In this document: positions 7,443 through 14,221 of the stretch, piece after piece | Numbering within the stretch: position 1 is the first letter of the stretch | Layout: each line of letters opens with the position of its first letter | Source of the DNA: DATCZS01 sp036525795 | GTDB lineage: Bacteria > Actinomycetota > Acidimicrobiia > Spongiisociales > ZC4RG35 | Length of the DNA: 22,589 bases | Assembly (NCBI GenBank): GCA_036525795.1 | Contig: DATCZS010000124.1 | Span: 1-22,589, forward strand | Direction of reading: 5' to 3' | Program-made: the position numbers and the translations under genes | The notes under the pieces: model-generated | Database searches by the model: none | Told to the model about the DNA's origin: nothing | Seen by the model: only the letters and a program-made list of their open reading frames with translations

Positions 7443-7845
7443 GTCGAGCTCCTCGCTCGCGCCCTGATCGGGCGGTTCGCGTCAAGTATGCAAACGCAGG
7501 TGCGGACGGGGAGAGTCGATCGGCTCTAATCACGAGCCACGTTGCCCCTTCGCCCTGCCAAAGCTCCGGAAATGCACGCACCTGGCCCCACCGATCGCCG
7601 CGGGTGCGAGACGGAGATCGGTGGTGGGCCGTTGAGAGATCTCGAAGGCCTTGTTCGCAGGGCTTCGAACGGACTCCTGTCAGGCGTTGCGGATCTCGGA
7701 CCCGGGCGTTTCCCCGCCCGTGGCGGCTCTCGACTGGCCGTTTCAGACGTGGAGGCAGTCCCCGAGACGCGCCAACTGCCCCGACAGCGGGCGTTTCGGG
7801 CTCACACACGAACACCGGCGGTCCGCAACCGCGAACACGCCCGGG
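7443..7845. other. 403-nt gap between the redox operon and tRNA-Ala with no convincing gene
   Basis: No reading frame here has recognisable protein character. The stretch must hold the promoter of the redox operon (minus strand). It contains a perfect hairpin, cgggcg/tttccc/cgcccg at 7703-7720, and the 10-mer cgggcgtttc twice (7703-7712 and near 7788-7797). Their role is unknown. Confidence 0.5.
7818..7832 (-). terminator. Small hairpin after tRNA-Ala
   Basis: GCGGT-TGCGG-ACCGC forms a 5-bp stem with a 5-nt loop. It begins 13 nt after the CCA end of the tRNA on the minus strand and is followed by a moderately U-rich run (TGTTCGTGTGTG). It is a plausible processing or termination site; the evidence is weak. 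Confidence 0.25.
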
Positions 7846-7922
7846 TGGTGGAGGTGACGGGATTTGAACCCGTGACTTCTACGTTGCGAACGTAGCGCTC
7901 TGCCAGGCTGAGCTACACCCCC
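7846..7922 (-). tRNA. tRNA-Ala (anticodon CGC)
   Basis: Read on the minus strand, this 77-nt cloverleaf includes an encoded CCA. The acceptor stem is GGGGGTG/CACCTCC with a G3-U70 wobble, the classic alanine identity element. The D arm is GCTC/GAGC, the anticodon stem CTACG/CGTAG with loop TTCGCAA (anticodon CGC, codon GCG), and the T arm ACGGG/CCCGT with loop TTCAAAT. Discriminator A73 is followed by CCA. It stands alone, with no adjacent tRNA genes. Confidence 0.97.
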
Positions 7923-8074
7923 GCAGTGGCGAGGATCATAGTGGCCGCCGTGAAGAGGTCGTTCTCCCCCCGGCGGCGGCGAGAGATGTCGCCCCGAGAA
8001 AGTCCCCGACGAGGACGGTGGAACCGACCGGCTCCACGCGCCGGAGGCATCTCGGGCTCATCGCCGGATCCCGC

Positions 8075-8698
8075 TCAGAGGCCTTCGCTCAGCTGTCTCC
8101 GCAACCGCTCCTGTACCACCGTCGAGGTGAGATCGGCCCGTGAGCGTTCCACCAGCGACCGCGACACGTCGGTCGTGCGCCGCAATCCGGAGGTCATCCC
8201 ATCCGGGTAGTCGATGGTGGCGAGCAGGTCGACGATCGAGTCCATTGCGGCGAGCAACACCTCGGCCGCATCGATGTCTCCCGCCCTGAGCAGGTCGAGC
8301 AAACGCCGGCGGCACTCGCCCACCGTCTCGCCCAACCCGTGGAGATAGGGAACCGGGTCGATGCCGAGCTCGCCGGGTCCGGGGAGGGGACGGGACGAGA
8401 CGATCGACGCCGTCAGCCGTGCTTCCGCGTACTCCTTGGCGGCGTCGCTGACGAAACCGGCGTTGAGGATGTCCTGGTGTTCGGTGAGGGCATCGACGAT
8501 GCCCCGGAGAATCGACCCGGCTTCTTCGATCAACCCGTCGGCGGTCTCGAATTCGCCCCGATGGAGGGCGCGGATGGCGTTGGCCGAGGCCCTGATGACG
8601 AGACGGCTCTCTGTGATGCCCTTCTCGCGCGCCCGAAATCGTCCGTCGAGGACCGGGCGAACCTCTGAGGAGATGCGGTCGAGCTCGGCTGCGTCCAC
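8075..8698 (-). CDS. Translin/TRAX-like family protein
   Basis: The GTG at 8698 overlaps the stop of the upstream gene by one base (TAGTG) and gives 207 aa. Family segments are ESRLVIRASANAIRALHRG (30-48) and, near the C-terminus, DYPDGMTSGLRR (163-174) with TDVSRSLVERSRADL (176-190). The C-terminal block is nearly diagnostic of translin/TRAX proteins. The KEYAEA segment (88-93) supplies Glu89 and Glu92, which align with the ExxE acids that make TRAX a metal-dependent ribonuclease. Asp153 or Asp157 may be the third acid. The fold should be all-helical and oligomeric, with RNA or ssDNA binding expected. Bacterial members have no settled function. It is the second gene of a two-gene operon with the GlpR-like membrane protein. 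A gap of 152 nt with nothing recognisable separates its end from the tRNA. Confidence 0.82.
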   Translation of the reverse strand: MDAAELDRISSEVRPVLDGRFRAREKGITESRLVIRASANAIRALHRGEFETADGLIEEAGSILRGIVDALTEHQDILNAGFVSDAAKEYAEARLTASIVSSRPLPGPGELGIDPVPYLHGLGETVGECRRRLLDLLRAGDIDAAEVLLAAMDSIVDLLATIDYPDGMTSGLRRTTDVSRSLVERSRADLTSTVVQERLRRQLSEGL

Positions 8699-9141
8699 TA
8701 CTGGCCGGCGACGATTCGAACCGGAGGTTCGTCGGCGTCGTGGGGACGGGTCACCTCGTGAGTCTGGGCCACCCTCATCGCCCGCTGCTGCCGAACCTGC
8801 ATGAGCATGCCGATGTACCAGGCGATCGCCGCGTCGATCGTGAGATGGACGAGCAGCCACCCGACCGAAGACGTGGCATAGGAGGCGCCGAGCGTGCCGA
8901 CCGCCAGGATGGCCATGACGACCAGCGCCCGGCGCCGTCTCGCCCGGATGGTGTCCCGGCCGGACGCCCGCTCTGCGGCATACGAGCGCCGTTGCACGTC
9001 GGCGACGACATGGGTCCAGCGGTCGAACTCCTCGGTGGAGGACATCGGAGCGTTGCGACTTCCCGTGAGCGACGGAAACAGGTAGATCCCCCAGATCGCG
9101 GCTACGACCAGGGCGCCGATCAGGATTGGTGCGACTTCCAT
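8698..9141 (-). CDS. GlpR-like membrane protein (candidate receptor for gephyrin-like MoeA)
   Basis: The 147-aa protein has a transmembrane helix at 5-23 ending in a WGIYLFPSL motif. A charged cytoplasmic loop (about 28-70, with RARRRRA just before the next helix) follows, then two helices (71-88 and 95-115) and a polar tail. Actinobacteria carry membrane proteins of this layout near galU and moeA (Rv0996 in M. tuberculosis). In Corynebacterium the homologue is GlpR, the membrane partner of the gephyrin-like MoeA paralogue Glp, acting with FtsZ in division. Here moeA and galU lie just upstream on the same strand, which supports the call. The sequence is divergent, so the assignment rests on topology plus context. 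The promoter is probably TTGAAG-18-TAGCAT at 9202-9173. Confidence 0.6.
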   Translation of the reverse strand: MEVAPILIGALVVAAIWGIYLFPSLTGSRNAPMSSTEEFDRWTHVVADVQRRSYAAERASGRDTIRARRRRALVVMAILAVGTLGASYATSSVGWLLVHLTIDAAIAWYIGMLMQVRQQRAMRVAQTHEVTRPHDADEPPVRIVAGQ

Positions 9142-9172
9142 CGAGATTGTTGCTCCGCTCAGCTGTCCCGGG

Positions 9173-9202
9173 ATGCTAGCCGCCCAGATTGCCGGCCTTC
9201 AA
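9173..9202 (-). promoter_or_regulatory. Promoter of the GlpR-like/translin operon
   Basis: On the minus strand a -35 TTGAAG (9202-9197) is separated by 18 nt from a -10 TAGCAT (9178-9173). Transcription from about 9166 would leave a leader of about 25 nt that contains GGAG 11 nt before the ATG at 9141. It lies in the 82-nt gap after moaC. Confidence 0.45.
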
Positions 9203-9223
9203 TCCCTTCCGACCGATTTCCGC

Positions 9224-9718
9224 TCACGCTTGCCCATCCACCGGGCCTCCGCCACGGGTCCAAAGACCCGACCTCCCGCCTTCCTTCGACAACAGGCGCG
9301 TGGGCCCGATCTCGACACCGCGGTCGAGGCCCTTGACCATGTCGTAGATCGCCAGGGCCGCCACCGAGACCGCGGTCATCGCCTCCATCTCGACACCGGT
9401 ACGAGCAACCGTCGTCACCGAGGCGGTGATCCGGGCGCCTGCAGCCGTGCGCTCGATGGCGACCTCGACCCCGTCGATGGGGATGGGATGGCACAGCGGG
9501 ATCAAACCGGACGTTGCCTTGGCGGCCATGATGCCGGCCAGCCTCGCAGAGGCGAGGGCGTCGCCCTTGGGCAGGCTCCCGCCGAACAGGGCTTCCGACG
9601 TCTCCGGCGCCATGGTCACCGCCGTTTCGGCAATCGCCCGGCGGGCCGTCACCTCTTTGCGCGTGACGTCGACCATGTGCGCGTCACCATCGGGCGTGAG
9701 GTGAGGAAACTCGGTCAT
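9224..9718 (-). CDS. moaC: Cyclic pyranopterin monophosphate synthase MoaC
   Basis: The 164-aa protein catalyses the second half of step one of molybdenum cofactor synthesis, converting the MoaA product 3',8-cyclo-7,8-dihydro-GTP to cyclic pyranopterin monophosphate. All family signatures are present: MVDVTRKEVTARRA (15-28), MAAKATSGLIPLCHPIPI (64-81), TGVEMEAMTAVSVAALAIYD (107-126) and LLSKEGGRSG (142-151). The residues known to matter in E. coli MoaC are conserved: Lys51, His77, Glu110, Glu112, Asp126, Lys129 and Lys145. Its length matches the family norm of about 160 aa. The ATG overlaps the moeA stop (ATGA), so the two are translationally coupled. It closes the plsY-galU-moeA-moaC operon. 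No moaA is seen in this window. Confidence 0.97.
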   Translation of the reverse strand: MTEFPHLTPDGDAHMVDVTRKEVTARRAIAETAVTMAPETSEALFGGSLPKGDALASARLAGIMAAKATSGLIPLCHPIPIDGVEVAIERTAAGARITASVTTVARTGVEMEAMTAVSVAALAIYDMVKGLDRGVEIGPTRLLSKEGGRSGLWTRGGGPVDGQA

Positions 9719-10950
9719 GGGCCGAGCACCTCCTCCACGCTGCGCGCTGCGGGGTCACGAAACCACTCGAGAACCACGTTCTCGCCCTCCTCCACTCGTC
9801 CTGTGCCGACGGGGATCACGGCGAAGGCATCGGCGGCCGCCGCAGCCGAAAGAACATTCGACGACTGCCCTCCCGCCAGCCGAACCCGGGGAGGGTCACC
9901 CTCACCCACGGACACCCTCAGGAACACCGTCTTCTCCGGGTCGGTGTCGACCCGCTCCCCCATCATCCCTGACGATCGCCTGCGAAACACGGCGGACCGG
10001 CCCATCATCACCGACAGGGCCGGCCGGGCGAACTGCTCGAAGGCCACCAGGACCGACACCGGATTGCCGGGCAATCCGAACAGGGGCGTCGAGCCGATGG
10101 AACCGAAGGCGAACGGCTTGGCCGGCTGCATCGCAACTCTCCACAGGTCGATGTCACCCAGGTCGCCCAGTACCTGTTTCACGAGGTCGTACTCGCCCAT
10201 CGACACTCCGCCGGACGTCAGGATCGCGTCGCAGTCGTCTGCGACATCGACCAGCGTCGAACGCAGCAACGCACCGTCGTCGGCGATGATGCCCCGGTCG
10301 GCGACGTCGACGCCAAGCTCGGTCAACAAGGCCCGCAGCATGGGTCGGTTGGTGTCCCGGATGTGGCCGGGTTCGAGGTGCCGGGTCCCGGGCGGGACCA
10401 CCTCGTCTCCGGTCGACAGGATCGCCACCCTGGGACGGCGGTACACGAGGGGGTCCACCACCCCCACCGCCGCCAGCATGCCGAGGTGAGGCGGGGTCAG
10501 CAATGTACCCGCAGGGAAGACGAGCGAGCCGCCCGGTACGTCTCCACCGGCCGGGCGGACGGAGGTTCCGGACGGTGTGGGAACCGTGATGCGCACCGTT
10601 CCCGGCGCAGACGCCTCGGTGTCCTCCACCCGAACGACGGTGTCCGCCCCGGCGGGGATGGGCGCCCCCGTCATGATCTTTATCGCCGTGCCGTGCTCGA
10701 CGCGCATGGTTGCGACGTGGCCGGCAGCGACATCCTCGACCACCTCGAGCTCGACCGGGGCCCGGGCGACGTCCTCCCCCACCACGGCAAAACCGTCCAT
10801 CGCCGAATTGGGGAATGGCGGAATGTCGTGGCCGGCTCGCACGTCCTCGGCCAACACCAGCCCGATCGCCGCGTCGATCGGCACCCGGGCCGGCGTCATG
10901 CGGCCCACCCTCGCCAACACCTCCCGCTGGGCCTCGGCCAGCGGCTTCAC
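9715..10950 (-). CDS. moeA: Molybdopterin molybdenumtransferase MoeA (gephyrin-like, Glp candidate)
   Basis: The GTG at 10950 overlaps the galU stop (GTGA) and gives 411 aa, the usual MoeA length. MoeA inserts molybdate into adenylylated molybdopterin. Domains follow the canonical order. The N-terminal part has PPFPNSAMDGFAV (44-56, with Asp52 matching the essential E. coli Asp59) and IMTGAPIPAGADTVV (92-106). The central MPT-binding domain has ILSTGDEV (177-184), DTNRPML (199-205), SGGVSMGEYDLVK (246-258), MQPAKPFAFG (274-283) and FGLPGNPVSVL (291-301). A C-terminal beta domain follows. The active-site motifs are intact, so it is probably a working enzyme. Its position between galU and a GlpR-like membrane protein also makes it a candidate for the Glp role in cell division; sequence alone cannot separate the two roles. 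Confidence 0.95.
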   Translation of the reverse strand: MKPLAEAQREVLARVGRMTPARVPIDAAIGLVLAEDVRAGHDIPPFPNSAMDGFAVVGEDVARAPVELEVVEDVAAGHVATMRVEHGTAIKIMTGAPIPAGADTVVRVEDTEASAPGTVRITVPTPSGTSVRPAGGDVPGGSLVFPAGTLLTPPHLGMLAAVGVVDPLVYRRPRVAILSTGDEVVPPGTRHLEPGHIRDTNRPMLRALLTELGVDVADRGIIADDGALLRSTLVDVADDCDAILTSGGVSMGEYDLVKQVLGDLGDIDLWRVAMQPAKPFAFGSIGSTPLFGLPGNPVSVLVAFEQFARPALSVMMGRSAVFRRRSSGMMGERVDTDPEKTVFLRVSVGEGDPPRVRLAGGQSSNVLSAAAAADAFAVIPVGTGRVEEGENVVLEWFRDPAARSVEEVLGP

Positions 10951-11759
10951 GTGCCGAGCACCCGGGATGCCCGGGTCCGGAAGGGCTCGCCGAACTGATC
11001 CAAACCGAGCACGATCGACGCATTGAGCAGACCGGGAGGGTTGCCGATGTCGAGCAAGTCGGTGTCTGCGACGAACCCTCTGAGCCGACCGCGCCGCCCC
11101 AGTTCGTCGATGGCATCGGTGAGCTGCACCTCTCCGCCATGACCGGGCCGGAGGTCGGCCAGCAAGTCGAAGACCTCCGGATCGAACAGATAGCGGCCGA
11201 GGATCCCGAGATTCGAAGGAGCTTCTGAAAGCGGCGGCTTCTCGACGGCGCCTGCCAGTTCGACCATGCCGTTGCGAATCTCGGAGGACGTCACCACCAC
11301 CCCCTTGGAGGTGATCACATCGTCGGCGAGCTCGCGAAGGCACAACACCGAGACACCCGGTTCCGCCACGCCCGCCAGGCTGGGGAGCACATCGCGGCCC
11401 GGCACCACGATGTCGTCTGCCAGGACCACAAAGAACGGTCGATCGGCGACCATCTCCCGTGCCTCCCACACGGCGTGGCCCAGGCCGAGCGGTTCCTCCT
11501 GGACCACCGGCCGGATGCGGATGTCCTCCAGCCCCGGGAGCCTGCCGTCACTGACGAAATGCTGATGGATCAGGTGGCCCGCATCGAGGTCCACCACCAG
11601 GATCGCCTCGGTGGCTCCGGCCCGCGCCGCTTCCTCCACCGCATACTGGATGGCCGGTCTGTCGACGACGGTGAGGAGCGCCTTCGGCACGACGCGGGTC
11701 GCGGGGCGCATTCTGGTGCCACGACCGGCGGCCGGGATGACGGCGACATCGATGTTCAC
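10947..11759 (-). CDS. galU: UTP-glucose-1-phosphate uridylyltransferase (GalU-type nucleotidyltransferase)
   Basis: The GTG at 11759 overlaps the plsY stop (GTGA) and gives 270 aa, slightly short for GalU (about 290-300). The N-terminus PAAGRGTRMRPATRVVPKALL (residues 9-29) is the sugar-nucleotidyltransferase signature. Further matches are PLGLGHAVW (90-98), a metal-binding LADD (113-116), VEKP (172-175), a Glu-Val variant of the GalU EIQLTDAI block (210-217) and DIGNPPG (237-243) in the position of DxGxxxG. The product UDP-glucose feeds cell-wall and exopolysaccharide synthesis. The closest alternative is another NTP:sugar-1-phosphate transferase; the EVQLTDAI block and the moeA neighbourhood favour GalU. 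It is the second gene of the plsY operon. Confidence 0.9.
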   Translation of the reverse strand: MNIDVAVIPAAGRGTRMRPATRVVPKALLTVVDRPAIQYAVEEAARAGATEAILVVDLDAGHLIHQHFVSDGRLPGLEDIRIRPVVQEEPLGLGHAVWEAREMVADRPFFVVLADDIVVPGRDVLPSLAGVAEPGVSVLCLRELADDVITSKGVVVTSSEIRNGMVELAGAVEKPPLSEAPSNLGILGRYLFDPEVFDLLADLRPGHGGEVQLTDAIDELGRRGRLRGFVADTDLLDIGNPPGLLNASIVLGLDQFGEPFRTRASRVLGT

Positions 11760-12352
11760 GTCGGAACCCGCTGCTCGGAGCCCTTGATCATGCGCTCGAT
11801 ATTGGGCCGGTGGCGCCACACGATCAAGACGACGGTCGCCGCCAGCCAGACCAACGCCCAGCCCCGGGCGCCGGAGACGAGCGCAGCCGGGATGGAGAGT
11901 CCGACCACCGCCAGCGACGAGATCGACGCCACCTTGGTGGCCTTGGCCAGGACGACCCAGGTCGCGGCCAGGCCCAGTGAGGCGATCGGGATGATGAACA
12001 CCAGCCCACCCCCTGCCGTGGCGACTCCCTTTCCGCCCTTGAATCGATGGAAGACCGGATACGAGTGGCCGACGACCGCGGCCAGCACCGCGGCGTAGGC
12101 CCAGGGAGCACTGGCGGGGTCACCGAGCCCGCCGGCCCACCAGCCGACGGCGGCGGCGATGACGCCCTTCATCATGTCCCCTGCCAGGACCATGGCCGCC
12201 GGACCTCGCCCCAACGTCCTGAGCACGTTGGACGTCCCTGGGTTTCCGCTCCCGACGCTGTGGATGTCGACACCGTGCATCCGGCCGACGACGACGGCCC
12301 AGTCGAGAGACCCCAGCAGATATGCGCCCACCAGGGCGATCACCTGACCCAT
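11756..12352 (-). CDS. plsY: Acyl-phosphate glycerol-3-phosphate acyltransferase PlsY
   Basis: This 198-aa polytopic membrane enzyme transfers an acyl group from acyl phosphate to glycerol-3-phosphate, the first step of phosphatidic acid synthesis. The three PlsY motifs are clear: SVGSGNPGTSNVLR (32-45), DMMKG (59-63) as the motif-2 core, and GHSYPVFHRFKGGKGVAT (95-112). About five hydrophobic helices are visible, starting at VIALVGAYLLGS. The ATG at 12352 is chosen over an in-frame ATG 24 nt upstream for two reasons: homologues begin right at the first helix, and TACACT ends 7 nt before it, predicting a leaderless transcript. It heads an operon in which every junction is a 4-nt overlap (plsY-galU-moeA-moaC). 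fmdB is divergent. Confidence 0.95.
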   Translation of the reverse strand: MGQVIALVGAYLLGSLDWAVVVGRMHGVDIHSVGSGNPGTSNVLRTLGRGPAAMVLAGDMMKGVIAAAVGWWAGGLGDPASAPWAYAAVLAAVVGHSYPVFHRFKGGKGVATAGGGLVFIIPIASLGLAATWVVLAKATKVASISSLAVVGLSIPAALVSGARGWALVWLAATVVLIVWRHRPNIERMIKGSEQRVPT

Positions 12353-12359
12353 TGGCCCG

Positions 12360-12365
12360 AGTGTA
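12360..12365 (-). promoter_or_regulatory. -10 element (TACACT), leaderless start of plsY
   Basis: TACACT on the minus strand ends 7 nt before the plsY ATG at 12352. No Shine-Dalgarno sequence precedes that ATG. The same hexamer serves the divergent fmdB gene at 12421. Confidence 0.45.
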
Positions 12366-12420
12366 CGGTGTTGCACCGGGCATGGCCCACCGCCCGAATC
12401 GGGGAATTCACCGGGGCGAA

Positions 12421-12426
12421 TACACT
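12421..12426 (+). promoter_or_regulatory. -10 element (TACACT) of the fmdB-type gene
   Basis: TACACT at 12421-12426 would start transcription near 12433 and give a leader of about 27 nt. The leader contains GGAG (12450-12453) placed 6 nt before the ATG at 12460. This gene is therefore leadered, unlike most others here. Confidence 0.35.
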
Positions 12427-12459
12427 GTTGACAGGGACACCAGGCAACCGGAGCGAACG

Positions 12460-12744
12460 ATGCCCACCTACGAGTACGTCTGCAAGCAGTGCGGCGAGCG
12501 ATTCGAGGTGTTTCAGTCGTTCAAGGCCCGACCCCTGAAGACGCACCAGGCGTGCGGTGGACCCGTCAACAAGGTGTTCCACGCCAGCGGCGTGGTGTTC
12601 AAGGGACCGGGCTTCTACGCGACCGACAACCGGTCGAGTTCGCAGACGTCTTCCGGCTCCTCCTCGGGAACCGAGACTGCGCCGAAGAGCGAGGCCTCCT
12701 CGAAGGCCTCGAGCGCCAAGACGGCCTCCACAGACTCCGACTGA
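12460..12744 (+). CDS. FmdB-family zinc ribbon protein (Ruc-like), CCHC variant
   Basis: The 94-aa protein opens with MPTYEYVCKQCGERFEVFQS, the FmdB/CxxC_CxxC zinc ribbon, and continues with NKVFHASGVVFKGPGFYATD (37-56), also typical. Residues 57-94 are a disordered Ser/Thr/Ala/Lys tail. Zinc ligands would be Cys8, Cys11 and Cys32, with His29 where the third Cys of the family usually lies (HQACGG). The M. tuberculosis relative Rv0991c (Ruc) is a redox-regulated chaperone with the same zinc domain plus disordered tail, and it too lies next to galU-moeA. The start is fixed by MPTY and by GGAG 6 nt upstream. A chaperone role is inference only. Confidence 0.88.
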   Translation: MPTYEYVCKQCGERFEVFQSFKARPLKTHQACGGPVNKVFHASGVVFKGPGFYATDNRSSSQTSSGSSSGTETAPKSEASSKASSAKTASTDSD

Positions 12745-12775
12745 CGAACCCCTTCTCCGCACCCGCCCACGCGGA

Positions 12776-12781
12776 TAGGTT
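12776..12781 (+). promoter_or_regulatory. -10 element (TAGGTT), leaderless start of the SAF-domain gene
   Basis: TAGGTT ends exactly 6 nt before the GTG at 12788, placing the transcription start at the start codon. There is no good Shine-Dalgarno sequence. It lies in the 43-nt gap after the zinc ribbon gene. Confidence 0.45.
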
Positions 12782-12787
12782 GCCACC

Positions 12788-13297
12788 GTGCTGTGGCTCT
12801 CGCGACCACCGATCCTCCGACCGCTGCTCGCGGTGGTCGCCCTCGCGTCTGGGCTGGCGATCGAGCTGATGCCGGCCGACACGGTGGATCACCCGTTCGC
12901 CGTGCACGACCTCCCTGCCGGGACCCTGATCGACGAGGGTGACGTCGAGTACCGGGAGGTCCCCGCAGGCATCCTGGAGCCGGTGCCTCTTCCCGCCATG
13001 GGGGACCGGCCCGTGCTCGCCGGCGAGCCCCTCCTGGCCCCCTCCCCGGTGGCGCCCGTACCGGCGGACTGGTGGTCGATCGAGTTACCCGCCCCCGCCG
13101 CGGCGCGACCGGGCGCGGCGGTCCGCCTCGTGCTGTCCAACGACGGACGGCCGCTCGGGGTGGAGGGAATGGTGGCGTCGAGCGGCAACGACGGGTTCGG
13201 CGAGCCGAGTGTGCTCGTGGCGGTGCCGCCCGAATGGGCCGATCTGGTGGCCGCGGAGGCCGCCGGAGGAGAGGTGACGGTCATGATCCGCCGGTGA
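12788..13297 (+). CDS. SAF-domain membrane-anchored protein (CpaB/RcpC-like)
   Basis: The 169-aa protein starts at a GTG. A single N-terminal hydrophobic helix (about 11-28) would anchor it with the rest outside. Residues 37-85 read as a SAF domain: FAVHDLPAGTLIDEGDVEY (37-55) followed by DRPVLAGEPLL (72-82), the two half-motifs expected. Residues 95-169 form a second beta-rich part with ARPGAAVRLVL and VLVAVPPEWADLVAAEA, as in the C-terminal part of Flp-pilus CpaB/RcpC proteins. No other Flp/Tad pilus gene is present, so a pilus role is not supported here. Stand-alone SAF proteins of this kind occur in many actinobacteria without known function. Its stop codon lies in the first unit of a short tandem repeat. 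Confidence 0.75.
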   Translation: MLWLSRPPILRPLLAVVALASGLAIELMPADTVDHPFAVHDLPAGTLIDEGDVEYREVPAGILEPVPLPAMGDRPVLAGEPLLAPSPVAPVPADWWSIELPAPAAARPGAAVRLVLSNDGRPLGVEGMVASSGNDGFGEPSVLVAVPPEWADLVAAEAAGGEVTVMIRR

Positions 13298-13328
13298 CGA
13301 TCGGCCGGTGACGATCTGCCGGTGACGG
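13291..13328. repeat. 14-nt tandem repeat, about 2.7 copies
   Basis: ccggtgacgatcgg (13291-13304) and ccggtgacgatctg (13305-13318) differ at 2 of 14 positions and are followed by a partial copy, ccggtgacgg (13319-13328). The first copy contains the stop codon of the SAF-domain gene. This is most likely replication slippage. Confidence 0.85.
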
Positions 13329-13435
13329 GTGTCGTGACCGTGTGCCCCGTTCGGGATCCGGGCCCGGGGAGGCGCCCGACGGTGTGCGGCCGGGACTCGG
13401 CGCGCCCGCCGGCTCGCGGGCGACCGGTCCCTCGG

Positions 13436-13441
13436 TAACCT
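13436..13441 (+). promoter_or_regulatory. -10 element (TAACCT), leaderless start of uppP
   Basis: TAACCT ends exactly 6 nt before the GTG at 13448, and no Shine-Dalgarno sequence is present. Transcription would start at the G of the start codon. Confidence 0.45.
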
Positions 13442-13447
13442 CCGTCC

Positions 13448-14221
13448 GTGATCGAAGCCATCGTGTGGGGTTTGGTGCAGGGCCTGACCGAGTTCCTCCC
13501 CGTCTCGTCCTCCGGCCATCTCGTGCTCGTCCCCGCCTTCCTCAGCCGGGCCGGATACGACATCGGCGCCCCCGAACTGACGGTGTCCGCCGTGCTCCAT
13601 CTGGGGACACTGCTGGCCGTGATCGTCTACTACCGAAAAGACCTCCTCAACCTGACCAGGGCCGCCACCGATCCCGAGGCCCGCCGAGTGCTCGGCCTGC
13701 TGGCGCTTGGCACACTCCCCGCCCTGGTCGGACTGGTCGCCAAGGATGCGCTCGACCGGCTCGAGGAGAACCCCCGGTCGGTGGCAGTGGCGTTGCTCGG
13801 CACCGGCTTGGTGCTGGCGGTGGGATCACGTCTCATCCCGCGCGACGGACGGCTCGAGTCGGGGAGCGCACGGGACGCCCTCCGGGTGGGCGTCGCCCAG
13901 GCGGTCGCTCTCATCCCCGGCATCTCGCGATCCGGGATGACGATCACGGAGGGCTTGCGAGTGGGCCTCGCCCCGGCAGAAGCGGCCCGGTTCTCGTTCC
14001 TGCTGGCGATTCCGACGATCGCCGGAGGCGGACTCCTGTCGCTGCTCGAACTGGCCGGGGCCGACGTCTCCTTCGGACCCATCCTGGTGGGCCTCGCGGT
14101 GTCCGCGGTCTCCGGATATCTGGCGATCGCCGCGCTCCTGAAGGCGCTCGCCAGGGTCGGTTTTGCCCCGTTCGCGGTGTACTGCCTGGTGGTGGGAACA
14201 GCGGGGCTGATCGTTCTCTAG
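13448..14221 (+). CDS. uppP: Undecaprenyl-diphosphatase UppP (BacA)
   Basis: This 257-aa polytopic membrane enzyme dephosphorylates undecaprenyl diphosphate, recycling the lipid carrier for peptidoglycan and other wall polymers; it can confer bacitracin tolerance. Both family motifs are intact: QGLTEFLPVSSSGHL (11-25, with Glu15, Ser21/22 and His24) and PGISRSGMTI (157-166, with Arg161). The number and spacing of hydrophobic helices and the overall length match E. coli UppP (about 270 aa). The start is the GTG at 13448. It follows the SAF-domain gene by 150 nt of non-coding DNA and is convergent with the TIGR04222-type gene, whose stop is 85 nt away. It appears to be transcribed alone. Confidence 0.96.
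   Translation: MIEAIVWGLVQGLTEFLPVSSSGHLVLVPAFLSRAGYDIGAPELTVSAVLHLGTLLAVIVYYRKDLLNLTRAATDPEARRVLGLLALGTLPALVGLVAKDALDRLEENPRSVAVALLGTGLVLAVGSRLIPRDGRLESGSARDALRVGVAQAVALIPGISRSGMTITEGLRVGLAPAEAARFSFLLAIPTIAGGGLLSLLELAGADVSFGPILVGLAVSAVSGYLAIAALLKALARVGFAPFAVYCLVVGTAGLIVL

Noticed and set aside
7542..7895. Plus-strand frame ending in VTGFEPVTSTLRT
   Set aside because: This ending is a familiar artefact of translating across the antisense of a tRNA; tRNA-Ala occupies 7846-7922.
12428..12433. Perfect TTGACA upstream of the zinc ribbon gene
   Set aside because: Its -10 would fall on the Shine-Dalgarno region at about 12451 (GAGCGA), which does not resemble a -10. TACACT at 12421 is the better candidate, so TTGACA is probably coincidental.
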